Source: Bacillus fungorum (lineage in GTDB: Bacteria; Bacillota; Bacilli; Bacillales; Bacillaceae_G). From it: a stretch of 64,000 nucleotides of DNA. The number at the start of each line of letters is the position of its first letter. The stretch's first letter is position 1. Under the pieces are notes generated by a model. The model saw only the letters and a program-made list of their open reading frames with translations, did not search any database and was not told the DNA's origin. The DNA is taken from NCBI RefSeq assembly GCF_002746455.1, contig NZ_NWUW01000008.1, positions 149,781-213,780 of the forward strand, given 5' to 3'. Positions 42,007 through 51,512 of this stretch are shown piece by piece. The position numbers and the translations under genes were made by a program.

Positions 42007-42072
42007 ATTTGTTTCGATACATAAGTATCTTTTATATTTTTTAAGTTTACATTTGTGGAGACTAATTAGAAA

Positions 42073-42180
42073 TTAGTACCCTCCGCCCCAGCAGCTACAT
42101 CCAACGATAATTAATAAAATAAATAACACAACTAATAAAGCGAAACCTCCACCAAAACCACAAGAACCACCGTAACTCAT
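42073..42180 (-). CDS. YjcZ-family sporulation-type small protein
   Basis: A 35-residue protein, [35 protein letters not shown], from an ATG preceded by AAAGGAGGAGAAAAT. The order Gly-rich head, single hydrophobic helix with [15 protein letters not shown] and a Cys/Gly tail is the YjcZ/YjcM pattern. Such peptides are made during sporulation in bacilli; function unknown. Confidence 0.85.
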   Translation of the reverse strand: MSYGGSCGFGGGFALLVVLFILLIIVGCSCWGGGY

Positions 42181-42292
42181 ATTTTCTCCTCCTTTTGGTT
42201 TGAAAACTAATAGGTAGTTGATCATTTTAACTGGTTCGTATTATACATTATGTAAATATCCCTTTTTTGAGCATGTCTATATAAAAATAAGT

Positions 42293-42317
42293 AAAAGCAC
42301 TCATTTGAGAGTGCTTT
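42293..42317 (-). terminator. Terminator of the ECF transporter operon
   Basis: TAAAGCACTC / GAGTGCTTTT with a 5-6 base loop and T-rich tail on the minus strand, at the stop codon of the T-component gene. Confidence 0.75.
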
Positions 42318-43116
42318 AAAATGGATACCAAAAGTTTTGAAATACATGTAACTTTAAATATACTGCAGCAATTAAAATAAAAACACCTACAAATAAAGCA
42401 ATGAAATCCCCGCTTTTCGCTTTATTTGTATAAAACCACGTACGTGTATCCTTTTTTCCAAATCCTCTTAAATCCATTGCATTTGAAACTGTATCGATTC
42501 TCTCTAAAGAATGAATAATTAAAGGCCAGAAAATTAAGAAACGGTTTTTCATGCGAATCCATAAACTTGCTTCTCCTTTTTCAAAAGCTACTCCTCGCGC
42601 CTCTTGGGCATGTTTAATAACTTGATATTCGGACTGAATATCAGGTATATAACGTAATGCAATATTTATTGCATAAGTAATCTTATAATGAATTCGAAAT
42701 TTACTTAAGCTACTCACAAATTTGCTTGGATCAGTCGTATAAATAAAAATAAGTGTAAATGGTAATAACGTAAAATACTTTAACGAAAGTGTAGCTGCAT
42801 AAAATAATGTTTCGTATGTAATTGTTGCATATCCAATATACACAAATGAAGTATATGATCCGGTTAATTCAGATCCATGGGTTGGTGTAATCAATAAAAT
42901 CATGACAGAATTTAACAAACTAAATGTAAATATAACACTAAAAACAATAAAAATTTTACGAAATGGAATTTTAGCAACTAGAAGTCCAATGCATCCAATT
43001 ATAAACACAAATAGCAATATGCGAAAATCAAAAAATAAAAAAGTAAGTGTCATACAAAAAATAAATAGCAACAATTTCACTGCCCCGTCCATGCGATGAA
43101 AATATGTATTATACAC
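42316..43116 (-). CDS. ECF transporter transmembrane (T) component
   Basis: A 266-residue protein from a GTG following GGAGGGAGGAAG (longer in-frame starts lie inside the ABC gene). About six helices. HAQEARGVAFEKGE and AMDLRGFGKKDTRTW are the two Ala-Arg-Gly coupling motifs of the EcfT/CbiQ family, which dock on the ATPases. Third gene of the S-A-T operon; its start overlaps the ATPase stop by 8 bases. Confidence 0.87.
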   Translation of the reverse strand: MYNTYFHRMDGAVKLLLFIFCMTLTFLFFDFRILLFVFIIGCIGLLVAKIPFRKIFIVFSVIFTFSLLNSVMILLITPTHGSELTGSYTSFVYIGYATITYETLFYAATLSLKYFTLLPFTLIFIYTTDPSKFVSSLSKFRIHYKITYAINIALRYIPDIQSEYQVIKHAQEARGVAFEKGEASLWIRMKNRFLIFWPLIIHSLERIDTVSNAMDLRGFGKKDTRTWFYTNKAKSGDFIALFVGVFILIAAVYLKLHVFQNFWYPF

Positions 43117-44809
43117 CTTCCTCCCTCCTAATATCATCAAAATAAAGTTCCATAAATTTTTCAGGATTTGCAATACCACTAAATTTAACGAGTTTGAATA
43201 AAGAACTCTCCTTTAAATTCGCTCTTTGTAACGTTTCTGCATGTCCTAATACAATAGACGCGGTATTATTCGCAATAATTTCACCTTCATGTAGAACTAT
43301 TGCTCTGTCTGCATATTCTAATGCGAGATTCATATCGTGTGTGATAAAAATAAAAGACATTCCCTTCGCAGCTAGTTTTCTAATACACGTCATAAATCGT
43401 TTATAATGATAATGATCTTGTCCGGCTGTCGGTTCATCTAATATGATCAGTTTTGGATTTGTTGTAAGTACAGATGCAATCGTTAATCTCTTTTTTTGAC
43501 CATAGCTTAATGCCTGAATTGGCCAATTTCGAAATGGATACAAGCCACAAATTTTTAATGTTTCCTCTGCTCTAAGCTTAATTTCTTCCTTCGAAAACTT
43601 TTTTAATTTTAACGAAAATGAAATCTCTTCCATTACAATAGCTTGTGTAATCATATGGTTTGGATTTTGCATCACATAAGATATAACCTCACCACGTTTA
43701 CGAATAGACCAAGAATTGATATTTACTCCATCAATTAAAATCCTATCATTGTTTGTTTTGTTTATCCCTATAAGACTATGAGCTAGTGTTGATTTTCCAG
43801 CTCCATTATGACCTAAGAGTGCTACTATTTCACCTTTATATATAGAGAAATTTACATTGTCTAATACTTTTTGTTTATTAGGATATGAGAATGATAAATT
43901 CTCTACTTTCAATAATTCTTTTTTTGTAGGAGTATCTTTACCAAAAGCTTGCTTCTCCATCCAATCATTTATTACGCCACTAACACTTTCCCTTTGAAGA
44001 TTTTCAAGTGGGTATATTACGTCATTATTACTATCAAAATGCAATTTCTTTAATCCTTCTATATACATAGGTTCTCTTAATCCGATAGATGGTAATATAT
44101 TTGATGCCAAAATTTTTTCTGGTGTGCCTATCGCAACAATTTCCCCTTCATCAATTAAAATGATTTTATCTAAATCTAGGTTTAACATTTCTTCTATTCG
44201 ATGTTCAATTATTACAATTGTTTTATTATATTGCTTATGTATATTTTTAATAAGTTCAATTGTATGTAAGCTGCTAGCTGGATCTAAATTTGCTAACGGT
44301 TCATCGAACAATAATATATTAGCATTTGTTGTTAACAGACCTGCTAAAGAAACAGTTTGTTTTTGCCCTCCAGACAATTCATGCGGACTTTGTTTATGAA
44401 AATTATGCATCTTTACCTTTTTTAATGATTCCGAAACAATCTTTTTCATATCATCTTCACTTACGCAGTCATTTTCTAAATAAAAAGCTACATCTTCCTC
44501 TACTGTAAGACCAATAAATTGTGAATCTTGATCTTGCAAAATTGTTCCAACCTGTTTACTCTGTTCAAAAATACTTCCTTTCCTCGGGTCTTTTCCGTCA
44601 ATTAAAATAGTACCAGTACTAGTCCCTTCATAAGAAAATGGGATTAGCCCATTAATACAATGAGCTAATGTTGATTTCCCTGAACCACTTCGTCCAGCAA
44701 TTAGCACTTTTTCCCCAGGATATATATGAAATGTAATGTCTTTAACAGTAGGCTGCGCTGCATGCTTATATTGAAAGTTGAATTGTTCAAAAGAAATAAT
44801 TGGTTGCAT
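43109..44809 (-). CDS. ECF transporter fused double ATPase (A component)
   Basis: A 566-residue protein from the ATG after AGGGATGTTAAC, made of two ABC domains. Domain 1 (about 1-240): Walker A GRSGSGKST, signature LSGGQKQ, Walker B LLFDEPLANLD. Domain 2 (about 300-545): Walker A GHNGAGKST, signature LSYGQKK, Walker B LIILDEPTAGQD, then FIFITHD. The fused arrangement replaces separate EcfA1/EcfA2. It overlaps the T gene (42316) by 8 bases and ends the S gene by a 10-base gap. Energises substrate import by the S component. Confidence 0.9.
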   Translation of the reverse strand: MQPIISFEQFNFQYKHAAQPTVKDITFHIYPGEKVLIAGRSGSGKSTLAHCINGLIPFSYEGTSTGTILIDGKDPRKGSIFEQSKQVGTILQDQDSQFIGLTVEEDVAFYLENDCVSEDDMKKIVSESLKKVKMHNFHKQSPHELSGGQKQTVSLAGLLTTNANILLFDEPLANLDPASSLHTIELIKNIHKQYNKTIVIIEHRIEEMLNLDLDKIILIDEGEIVAIGTPEKILASNILPSIGLREPMYIEGLKKLHFDSNNDVIYPLENLQRESVSGVINDWMEKQAFGKDTPTKKELLKVENLSFSYPNKQKVLDNVNFSIYKGEIVALLGHNGAGKSTLAHSLIGINKTNNDRILIDGVNINSWSIRKRGEVISYVMQNPNHMITQAIVMEEISFSLKLKKFSKEEIKLRAEETLKICGLYPFRNWPIQALSYGQKKRLTIASVLTTNPKLIILDEPTAGQDHYHYKRFMTCIRKLAAKGMSFIFITHDMNLALEYADRAIVLHEGEIIANNTASIVLGHAETLQRANLKESSLFKLVKFSGIANPEKFMELYFDDIRREEGV

Positions 44810-44819
44810 GTTAACATCC

Positions 44820-45383
<564 letters not shown>

Positions 45384-45459
45384 TTAATAGTCAACTTTTA
45401 TTACTCTATATTTATTTTGAAAATGAATTATGCATCGACACTCCCTTTCTATACAACAA

Positions 45460-45488
45460 AAAATGACCTCTTACATAAGAGATCATTT
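45460..45488 (-). terminator. Riboswitch-controlled intrinsic terminator
   Basis: AATGATCTCTTA / TAAGAGGTCATT on the minus strand with a 2-base loop, then six T. It lies between the S-box aptamer and the S-component gene and is the expected expression platform. Confidence 0.85.
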
Positions 45489-45509
45489 TCTTTCACGTTC
45501 AAGAATCCT

Positions 45510-45621
45510 CTTATCTTCAAAAAAACACATCGTGTTCTCTGCGGAATTAGCACCTTCCTATACAGTTACATAGGGGTTGCTGAGGTTTCATAGGGCCGTT
45601 CCCTCCACCTCTCTGGATAAG
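45510..45621 (-). promoter_or_regulatory. SAM-I (S-box) riboswitch
   Basis: On the minus strand: CTTATCcAGAG, GGTGGAGGGA, GGCCCTATGAAACC, CaGCAACC, an arm loop, AAGGTGCTAATTCC and closing GATAAG that pairs with the first CTTATC. These are the conserved S-box elements in order. With the downstream terminator, high S-adenosylmethionine would stop transcription of the ECF operon. Confidence 0.93.
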
Positions 45622-45776
45622 TATTAATTTGTAATTCGTATTATGGCATTAAGAAGTATAAATTTCAATACTTTTCTAATTATTTTTATTTTTTGTTTAA
45701 CAGCACATTTAAATCATTGTATTCTTATCGGAATTATGAAATAATAAATTAAAAATAGTTACGGGAGGAATGTACG

Positions 45777-46457
45777 ATGAAAGTAATCGGTTTAATTGGT
45801 GGACTAAGTTGGGAATCTACATCATTATACTATAAACATATTAATACACTTACACTCTCTCAATATAATCAAAATGCAAAGCTTGTTTTATATAGCATGG
45901 ACTTTGGTGAAGTAACTACTTTATTACAAAATCATCAATATGAAGAAGTGAAAAACGAATTAGTCACCGTTGCAAAAAAGGTTGAAAAATCTGGAGCTGA
46001 TTGTTTATTAATCTGTTCCAATACGGTCCATTTATTTGCTGAAGAAGTAGAAAATGCAATATCCATTCCACTTCTTCACATTGGTGATGTAAGTGCTAAA
46101 GAAATGGTAGAACAGAATATAAAGCGTATCGGACTATTGGGTACGAAACAAACGATGGAACAAGACTTCTATAAATCACGACTAGCGAATTATAACATTG
46201 AGACAATCATCCCAAATAAAGAGGAAAGAAATTTTATTCATCATGTTATTTTAAATGAATTAAGTAAAGGAATTATTTCAGAAACATCAAAAGAAAAGCT
46301 ATTACAAATTACAAAATCATTGATTCAAAATGGTGCAGAAGGTATACTACTAGGCTGCACCGAAATACCATTGCTCATTTCTCAAAACGACCTTACTGTT
46401 CCTGTTTTTGATACTGCTTTTTTACATGCAAATACTGCTGTGCAGTTTGCAGGATAA
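45777..46457 (+). CDS. Aspartate/glutamate racemase family protein
   Basis: A 226-residue protein of the Asp/Glu racemase fold. It opens MKVIGLIGGLSWESTSLYYK, has catalytic C80 in ICSNTVH and C194 in LLGCTEIPLL, and conserved glycine loops for both half-domains. The SWEST start and CSNTVH are those of the broad-spectrum amino-acid racemases (YgeA/RacX-like) rather than of MurI. Two-cysteine cofactor-independent racemisation of an amino acid is expected. Ribosome site GGGAGGAATGTACG. Confidence 0.87.
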   Translation: MKVIGLIGGLSWESTSLYYKHINTLTLSQYNQNAKLVLYSMDFGEVTTLLQNHQYEEVKNELVTVAKKVEKSGADCLLICSNTVHLFAEEVENAISIPLLHIGDVSAKEMVEQNIKRIGLLGTKQTMEQDFYKSRLANYNIETIIPNKEERNFIHHVILNELSKGIISETSKEKLLQITKSLIQNGAEGILLGCTEIPLLISQNDLTVPVFDTAFLHANTAVQFAG

Positions 46458-46464
46458 TCATATA

Positions 46465-46496
46465 AAAGCATAAAGGTAGAGCCTCTATGCTTTTAT
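46465..46496 (+). terminator. Terminator of the racemase gene
   Basis: TAAAAGCATA / TATGCTTTTA with inner pairing around AAGG/CCTC, at the junction to the convergent UGT gene. Confidence 0.75.
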
Positions 46497-46505
46497 ATTG
46501 CCACA

Positions 46506-47684
46506 CTATTTATTTAACAGAGATTTGATAACTGTGATCGCTTCTTTTGAACCACCACATTCTAAAAAACTATCTTTCAGCTTTCGTATACCATGCTTAT
46601 ACTTTTCATTTGAAAGAACGTCTGTTACGGCTTCTTTTAAAGTTTGTACATTAACATACTCTTTCATTAACCTATGTGCTGCTTCCAGTTCGGTTAATCT
46701 TTGTGCTATCATTGGCTGGTCTTTATCATGTGGAATTATAACAAATGGGACATTAAAATAAATGGCATCGTGTACGCTATTCATGCCGCCATGTGTAATA
46801 AAAACATCTGCTTCACTTAATACTTCTGATTGAGGTACGTATGGAGCAATTATAAAATTATCTGGCGCTTGCTTTATTTTTGAAATATCATTTCTATCAC
46901 CAATTGCCATTACGACTACCCCCTCAAAATTTGAGAAAGCGTCAATGCAAGTATTAAAGAATGGTTCAAGCCCTTCAAGAAGCGTTCCCATTGAAAGGTA
47001 AATAACTTTCTTATCTTTAAGTAATTCAAGTGGAAATTTTATATTTGTTTTCCGCCTTACAAAACTCGGTCCAATAAAAATATTCTTTTCTCCGAATGAA
47101 TTGCTATTAGGTTGAAAATAGCGACTTGTATACACGAGAGTAATATCTCCCTTGTTATGCATAAATTGAAGATTATTTTTAGGCTTTACTCCAAATTCAT
47201 GTTCCATTTGATATAGTAACTGTTCAGAAATTTCATCAGGTTGGAATGGTATTTCTGCATTTGGATGAAAAGGTAATGTCTCCAAAAATTTTGGAGACAT
47301 TAAAAATATAGGTGAGGACACTACACCTGGAACTTGTAAATACTCCTTTACTAACTCTCCCGCACCAAATATATCATAAATTACGAAATCAAAATTTATG
47401 CTTTCACATAATTGTTTTGTAATTTCTAATATATATAAAGAAGTTTGAACATGTACATGAAAGAAAGCATTTAACCCAGATGAAGTTTCAGAATCAATAG
47501 AAATCTCCTTTAATAGATCCGGATGAGTATGTACAGTAGCTCCTAAATCTTCAATTCTATCCTTAAAGTTTGCCGTTGTAATATAATGTACGTTATCCCC
47601 TTGTTCAGTAAATGCTTTTACTAAACTTAATGTAGGGTTTACATGTCCTTCTGCCGGAAAATTAACCACTAAAATATTTAGCAC
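46506..47684 (-). CDS. UDP-glycosyltransferase of the macrolide (MGT/YjiC) family
   Basis: A 392-residue GT1 enzyme from a GTG preceded by AAGGAGTGAGAAATAA. N-terminal acceptor domain begins ILVVNFPAEGHVNPTLSLVK. The C-terminal donor domain has VIYLSMGTLLEG and the signature ADVFITHGGMNSVHDAIYFN, VPFVIIPHDKDQPMIAQRL. It would transfer a sugar from a nucleotide sugar to a small hydrophobic acceptor such as a macrolide, flavonoid or lipid, often a detoxification step. Confidence 0.87.
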   Translation of the reverse strand: MLNILVVNFPAEGHVNPTLSLVKAFTEQGDNVHYITTANFKDRIEDLGATVHTHPDLLKEISIDSETSSGLNAFFHVHVQTSLYILEITKQLCESINFDFVIYDIFGAGELVKEYLQVPGVVSSPIFLMSPKFLETLPFHPNAEIPFQPDEISEQLLYQMEHEFGVKPKNNLQFMHNKGDITLVYTSRYFQPNSNSFGEKNIFIGPSFVRRKTNIKFPLELLKDKKVIYLSMGTLLEGLEPFFNTCIDAFSNFEGVVVMAIGDRNDISKIKQAPDNFIIAPYVPQSEVLSEADVFITHGGMNSVHDAIYFNVPFVIIPHDKDQPMIAQRLTELEAAHRLMKEYVNVQTLKEAVTDVLSNEKYKHGIRKLKDSFLECGGSKEAITVIKSLLNK

Positions 47685-47812
47685 TTATTTCTCACTCCTT
47701 ACATTTCAATGCTCTTATTAATCATACTGTAATTATTATCGTCAATCTTCCCCTAATAGCCCTAATATACTTGCTACTGTAGATTGATAAATAATTATCA
47801 GTTATTTAATTA

Positions 47813-47841
47813 AAAAAGGCATCTACATAAGTAGATGCCTA
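47813..47841 (-). terminator. Terminator of the PAS sensor kinase gene
   Basis: Perfect AGGCATCTAC / GTAGATGCCT with loop ATAA/TTAT and T run on the minus strand, about 140 bases after the stop. Confidence 0.75.
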
Positions 47842-47980
47842 ACCGTGATAAGGAGTGTTCTGTGAGGTTAGAATAAGCTTTTCAGCTTGTCCTATGCTAT
47901 CAATATATGATTTATTTTATAAAACGTGAATAGTTAATAGAATTATTTTTTTCGCTTTTATACCCTATTTTGCAAGTAGT

Positions 47981-49753
47981 TCACGAGTTAATAATAGATC
48001 TATCGTCACAAGTTGATAGAGATTTTTTATTCTGAGCTTTCGGCAAATAAATGGTTACTGTTGTCCCGACACCAACCTCACTCATAATACTTATATTCCC
48101 TTGATGACTTTCAATAATTTTATAACTTAACATTAATCCAATACCGGTCCCTTTTTCTTTCGTACTATAAAAAGGTTCACCTAATCTTTTAATTCTTTCT
48201 TCAGGTATTCCTATTCCTTTATCTATTACACTAATAATGATACCATTTTTACCTATTTCTTTTATGTGAATTGAAATTCTCCCACCATCTGGCATAGCTT
48301 CGATTGAATTTTGCAAAATGTTAATAAATACTTGTTTCAGTTGATTTTCTGAGCATTCAATGATTATATCTTTGGAATCTGTATATAATTCAACTTGAAT
48401 ATTTGTCATAATTGCTTTTGTATTTATTAATGAGACGACATTTTTAAATATTTGATAAATCTTTTTCTTTTCGGTACTTATTTCTTCTGTTTTAGCAATC
48501 GACAAAAACTCTTGAAGAATCGCTTCTATTCTTTCAATTTCAGAAAGCATTAGATCAAAATATTTTTCTTGATCTTCTTTATTAATTTGAAATAACTGTA
48601 TAAACCCTTTAATGACTGTTAATGGATTCCTAACTTCGTGAGCTACACCAGCTGCTAATTGACCGATTGCTGCAAGTGTATCTGATTTATTTAGCAATTC
48701 TTCTGTCTTTTTTCGCTCTGTAATATCCCGTACAATAATCATAATTTTATCATGCAATAACGGTAAACATCTTGCTTCAAAGAAATCGATACTTTCATTA
48801 ATTGTAAGTGGATATTCAACAATTACATTCGTTCCTTTTTCTTTCACTTGACAAATTGCTTCTTGAAATTTTTTTGCTACTGAAGATGGTAATACTTCGT
48901 AAAACTTTTTTCCCATAAAAGCTTCTGCGGGTACGTAAAATTTTGTAGGGGATCCTGCTTTATAATCAATAATTGTTCCATCATCTTCTGTTAAGAAACA
49001 TAAATCCGGTAAAGCTTGAAAAATTAATTCCAATTCAGACGTTTGTTGTTTTAATTTCTCTTCTATTGCTTTTAAATGTGTAATATCTACACCAACAGCC
49101 CAATAGCTAAATCCACTTACAGGAAACTGTTCTGATATATTGGACCACATTATCGTTTTAATTTCACCATTTTTACATGTTAAGCGCATTTCCCAATCTC
49201 TAAAGTTCTTTCCACGAGTCAAAAACTTCTTTTGTATCTCGTGACGATAATCATGATCAGGATACAGTAATCGAAGTGCGTTTGGATTTCCAATTACCTC
49301 TTCTGCAGTATATCCTGTTACAATTTCACATTCACGATTCCACAAAACAAAATCTCCATTATAATCAAGTGCATCAACCATAACAGGCATGTTTTGTAAG
49401 ATTGTATGTAGTTCCTCCTCTTTTCGAGTAAGTAACGTTGTATTTTTACTTTGAAGTCCTTTCATTACTCCACCTATAATTAAATTTGAAAGCATTTCAA
49501 AGTATTTTTGACAATTGAAAATTTCGCTTTTCTGAGACCATACAACAAAAGATCCTAAATATTGATTGTATAAAAAAATGGGGATTTCAATTTTGGGAAG
49601 TTTACATATTTTCTTTTCATTTATTCCAAATGAAAATATACATTCTTTTTCAGCATCAAGAAGTTGATGTGATATGTTGGTTAATTGATAAAATTGTTCT
49701 GCCATGGTTTCTATTGTACTCACATCAATAAGTTCCATTAGCCGCGCATTCAT
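47981..49753 (-). CDS. Orphan PAS sensor histidine kinase (sporulation-kinase type)
   Basis: A 590-residue soluble kinase with no membrane segment. Residues 1-100 have no named domain; PAS 1 is about 115-228 (MVDALDYNGDFVLWNRECEI, then TGYTAEEVIGN and the MRLTCKNGEIKTIMWS strand), and PAS 2 about 242-348. HisKA has H372 in VAHEVRNPLTVIKGFIQLFQ, and the ATPase has ILQNSIEAMPDGG and DKGIGIPEERI. The EVRNPLTVIKGF motif is that of KinA/KinE-type phosphorelay kinases. No response regulator is nearby. Confidence 0.87.
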   Translation of the reverse strand: MNARLMELIDVSTIETMAEQFYQLTNISHQLLDAEKECIFSFGINEKKICKLPKIEIPIFLYNQYLGSFVVWSQKSEIFNCQKYFEMLSNLIIGGVMKGLQSKNTTLLTRKEEELHTILQNMPVMVDALDYNGDFVLWNRECEIVTGYTAEEVIGNPNALRLLYPDHDYRHEIQKKFLTRGKNFRDWEMRLTCKNGEIKTIMWSNISEQFPVSGFSYWAVGVDITHLKAIEEKLKQQTSELELIFQALPDLCFLTEDDGTIIDYKAGSPTKFYVPAEAFMGKKFYEVLPSSVAKKFQEAICQVKEKGTNVIVEYPLTINESIDFFEARCLPLLHDKIMIIVRDITERKKTEELLNKSDTLAAIGQLAAGVAHEVRNPLTVIKGFIQLFQINKEDQEKYFDLMLSEIERIEAILQEFLSIAKTEEISTEKKKIYQIFKNVVSLINTKAIMTNIQVELYTDSKDIIIECSENQLKQVFINILQNSIEAMPDGGRISIHIKEIGKNGIIISVIDKGIGIPEERIKRLGEPFYSTKEKGTGIGLMLSYKIIESHQGNISIMSEVGVGTTVTIYLPKAQNKKSLSTCDDRSIINS

Positions 49754-50225
49754 TCCTTTTTCACCTCAATATGTAAAATTCATACAAATTTAAAATTCAT
49801 ACTTCTCCATTATACGAAGAATGTGTCTGTAGGTATATAGCTGAAGAATAATTATTCGCACAAATTTTATTTTTCAATTAAAATCATAAAAAGAATATCC
49901 GTTCAAATTGAAACTCTAATTAGTAAGCTTTATTCATCTCCAATTGATTATTATCCGATCCAATCATGATTTTTTTGTTGTACGAACTCTCCTTAACATC
50001 CTTACATTCGTTGATTTTTGACATGGATTCATACTCAGTAGTAGTATAAAAATACATTAAATATAAAGTTCATAAATTTTTCATAATTGTCATGAAAAAT
50101 ATAAACATTTATTCCAATATATTCTATATAATAAAATGTAATAAGGCTTCTATGAATCTCATAGAATACCTTACCCCTAATAAAAAGGAAAAAAGAATCT
50201 ATTTAGATTCTTTTTTCTTTTTCTA
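49754..50225. other. Intergenic stretch, about 470 bases
   Basis: No ORF with a ribosome site was found. It contains the promoter region of the sensor kinase gene and, at its right end, the terminator of the HAD gene. AT-rich; no riboswitch-like conservation was recognised. Confidence 0.4.
50189..50216 (-). terminator. Terminator of the HAD hydrolase gene
   Basis: AAAAAAGAATCTA / TAGATTCTTTTTT around a 2-base loop; T run on the minus strand. Confidence 0.75.
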
Positions 50226-51077
50226 TTACATTACATATTTATATAAAGCATGTGCGACACCGTGTTCTTCATTAGTCAATGTTTCGTATTGGCACATCGC
50301 TTTTATTTCTTCAACTGCATTTCCCATTGCAATTGATATATTTGCTTTTTCCATCATGGATACATCGTTCAGCCCATCACCTATCGCTACAGTATTTTCA
50401 ACTGGAATATTCAGATGTTCTGCTAAAGTATATAGTCCATTTCCTTTTTGAGCGTCTCGATGATTAATCTCTAAATTATGCCAATATGAAGATGTAATTG
50501 CTAAATCAGTATTATGCAGAAATGTTTCTTTTAACTTTTTTAATTTTTCCATGTCATAAGAAAATGGTAAAAGCTTATGCACATGTATATCTGTTTCTAT
50601 AATTGGTTTACAACTTTCTGCACTAAGAAATGCTGTATGTTCAAGGTATAATGCTGCAATCGTTTCCAACTCATTCAAGTCGATATTTTCATTTGAATTT
50701 TTCACATACTCAATTTCATTACGTACACTCTCTACCCCATATTCCGGTACGTACACACCTTTATTAGTATACAGCTGATAATATAAGCCATTTTCTTCAA
50801 GATAATTCACAATCTCAAGCGCCTGTATATTTTGAATTGGATATCTCTTCATCATTTTTTTATCATTATATATAAGCGCACCATTTTCGGCAATAATTGG
50901 ACACTCTAAATTCACTTCTAACAACAATCGTTCAATATCGACGATAGAACGACCTGTACAAATTGCCACAACATGGCCAGCTTCCTGACATTTTCGAATT
51001 GCTTCTGCATTCTCTTTACTAATCATTTTGTTACCTGAAAGAAGAGTTCCATCTAAATCAATTGCGATTAATTTCAT
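50226..51077 (-). CDS. Cof-type HAD-IIB hydrolase
   Basis: A 283-residue phosphatase. HAD motif 1 is IAIDLDGTLLSG, motif 2 CTGRS, motif 3 the lysine in RDAQKGNGLYTLAEH, and motif 4 VAIGDGLNDVSMMEKA. A C2B cap lies between motifs 2 and 3. These enzymes dephosphorylate sugar phosphates, pyridoxal phosphate or flavin nucleotides; the substrate is not apparent from the context. Start at ATG (51077) with GTGGTGAAGAAATA upstream. Confidence 0.88.
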   Translation of the reverse strand: MKLIAIDLDGTLLSGNKMISKENAEAIRKCQEAGHVVAICTGRSIVDIERLLLEVNLECPIIAENGALIYNDKKMMKRYPIQNIQALEIVNYLEENGLYYQLYTNKGVYVPEYGVESVRNEIEYVKNSNENIDLNELETIAALYLEHTAFLSAESCKPIIETDIHVHKLLPFSYDMEKLKKLKETFLHNTDLAITSSYWHNLEINHRDAQKGNGLYTLAEHLNIPVENTVAIGDGLNDVSMMEKANISIAMGNAVEEIKAMCQYETLTNEEHGVAHALYKYVM

Positions 51078-51209
51078 TATTTCTTCACCACTTTCTATAT
51101 ATACACGAGCTCATATTAAATGAAAGGTATCGTTTTCATACCGATCTCGTAAAGTACTCCTTATTTATAATTTATGAAAAGCGTTTCAGGTCAAGAAATA
51201 ATTATAAAT

Positions 51210-51237
51210 AAAATCCAAAGCAAGAGCTTTGGATTTT
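51210..51237 (-). terminator. Terminator of the 52-residue gene
   Basis: AAAATCCAAAGC / GCTTTGGATTTT, 12 bp, loop of 4 bases, next to the stop codon of the gene at 51241. Confidence 0.8.
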
Positions 51238-51240
51238 AAA

Positions 51241-51399
51241 CTATGAATTATAATGAATATATTTTGTCTCACACGTGTATACATTCTTTTTTTTAGTTGG
51301 GACGTATACGTTAAACTTTTCTAAACGTTTTCCATAAACATGAATTGTTACAGATTTAATAAATGCTTGAAACGTTTTACTTCCATTACACGTTAACAT
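51241..51399 (-). CDS. Small basic hypothetical protein (52 aa)
   Basis: ATG preceded by AGGAGGATACTT starts MLTCNGSKTFQAFIKSVTIH, continues VYGKRLEKFNVYVPTKKKNV and ends YTCETKYIHYNS. The ribosome site, length and terminator make this a real gene. Basic with two cysteines; family not recognised. Confidence 0.7.
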   Translation of the reverse strand: MLTCNGSKTFQAFIKSVTIHVYGKRLEKFNVYVPTKKKNVYTCETKYIHYNS

Positions 51400-51478
51400 A
51401 AGTATCCTCCTCTACTCTTTTTTGACACACTTCCATACTAAATAACCTGACAAAAATTTACAATTGAGAAATAAAAAA

Positions 51479-51503
51479 CAAGGTACAGTAAATTTTCACC
51501 TTG
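51479..51503 (-). terminator. Terminator of the first P450 gene
   Basis: CAAGGT / ACCTTG with a 13-base loop and six T on the minus strand, 10 bases past the stop codon. Confidence 0.6.
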
Positions 51504-51512
51504 CTAAACGGT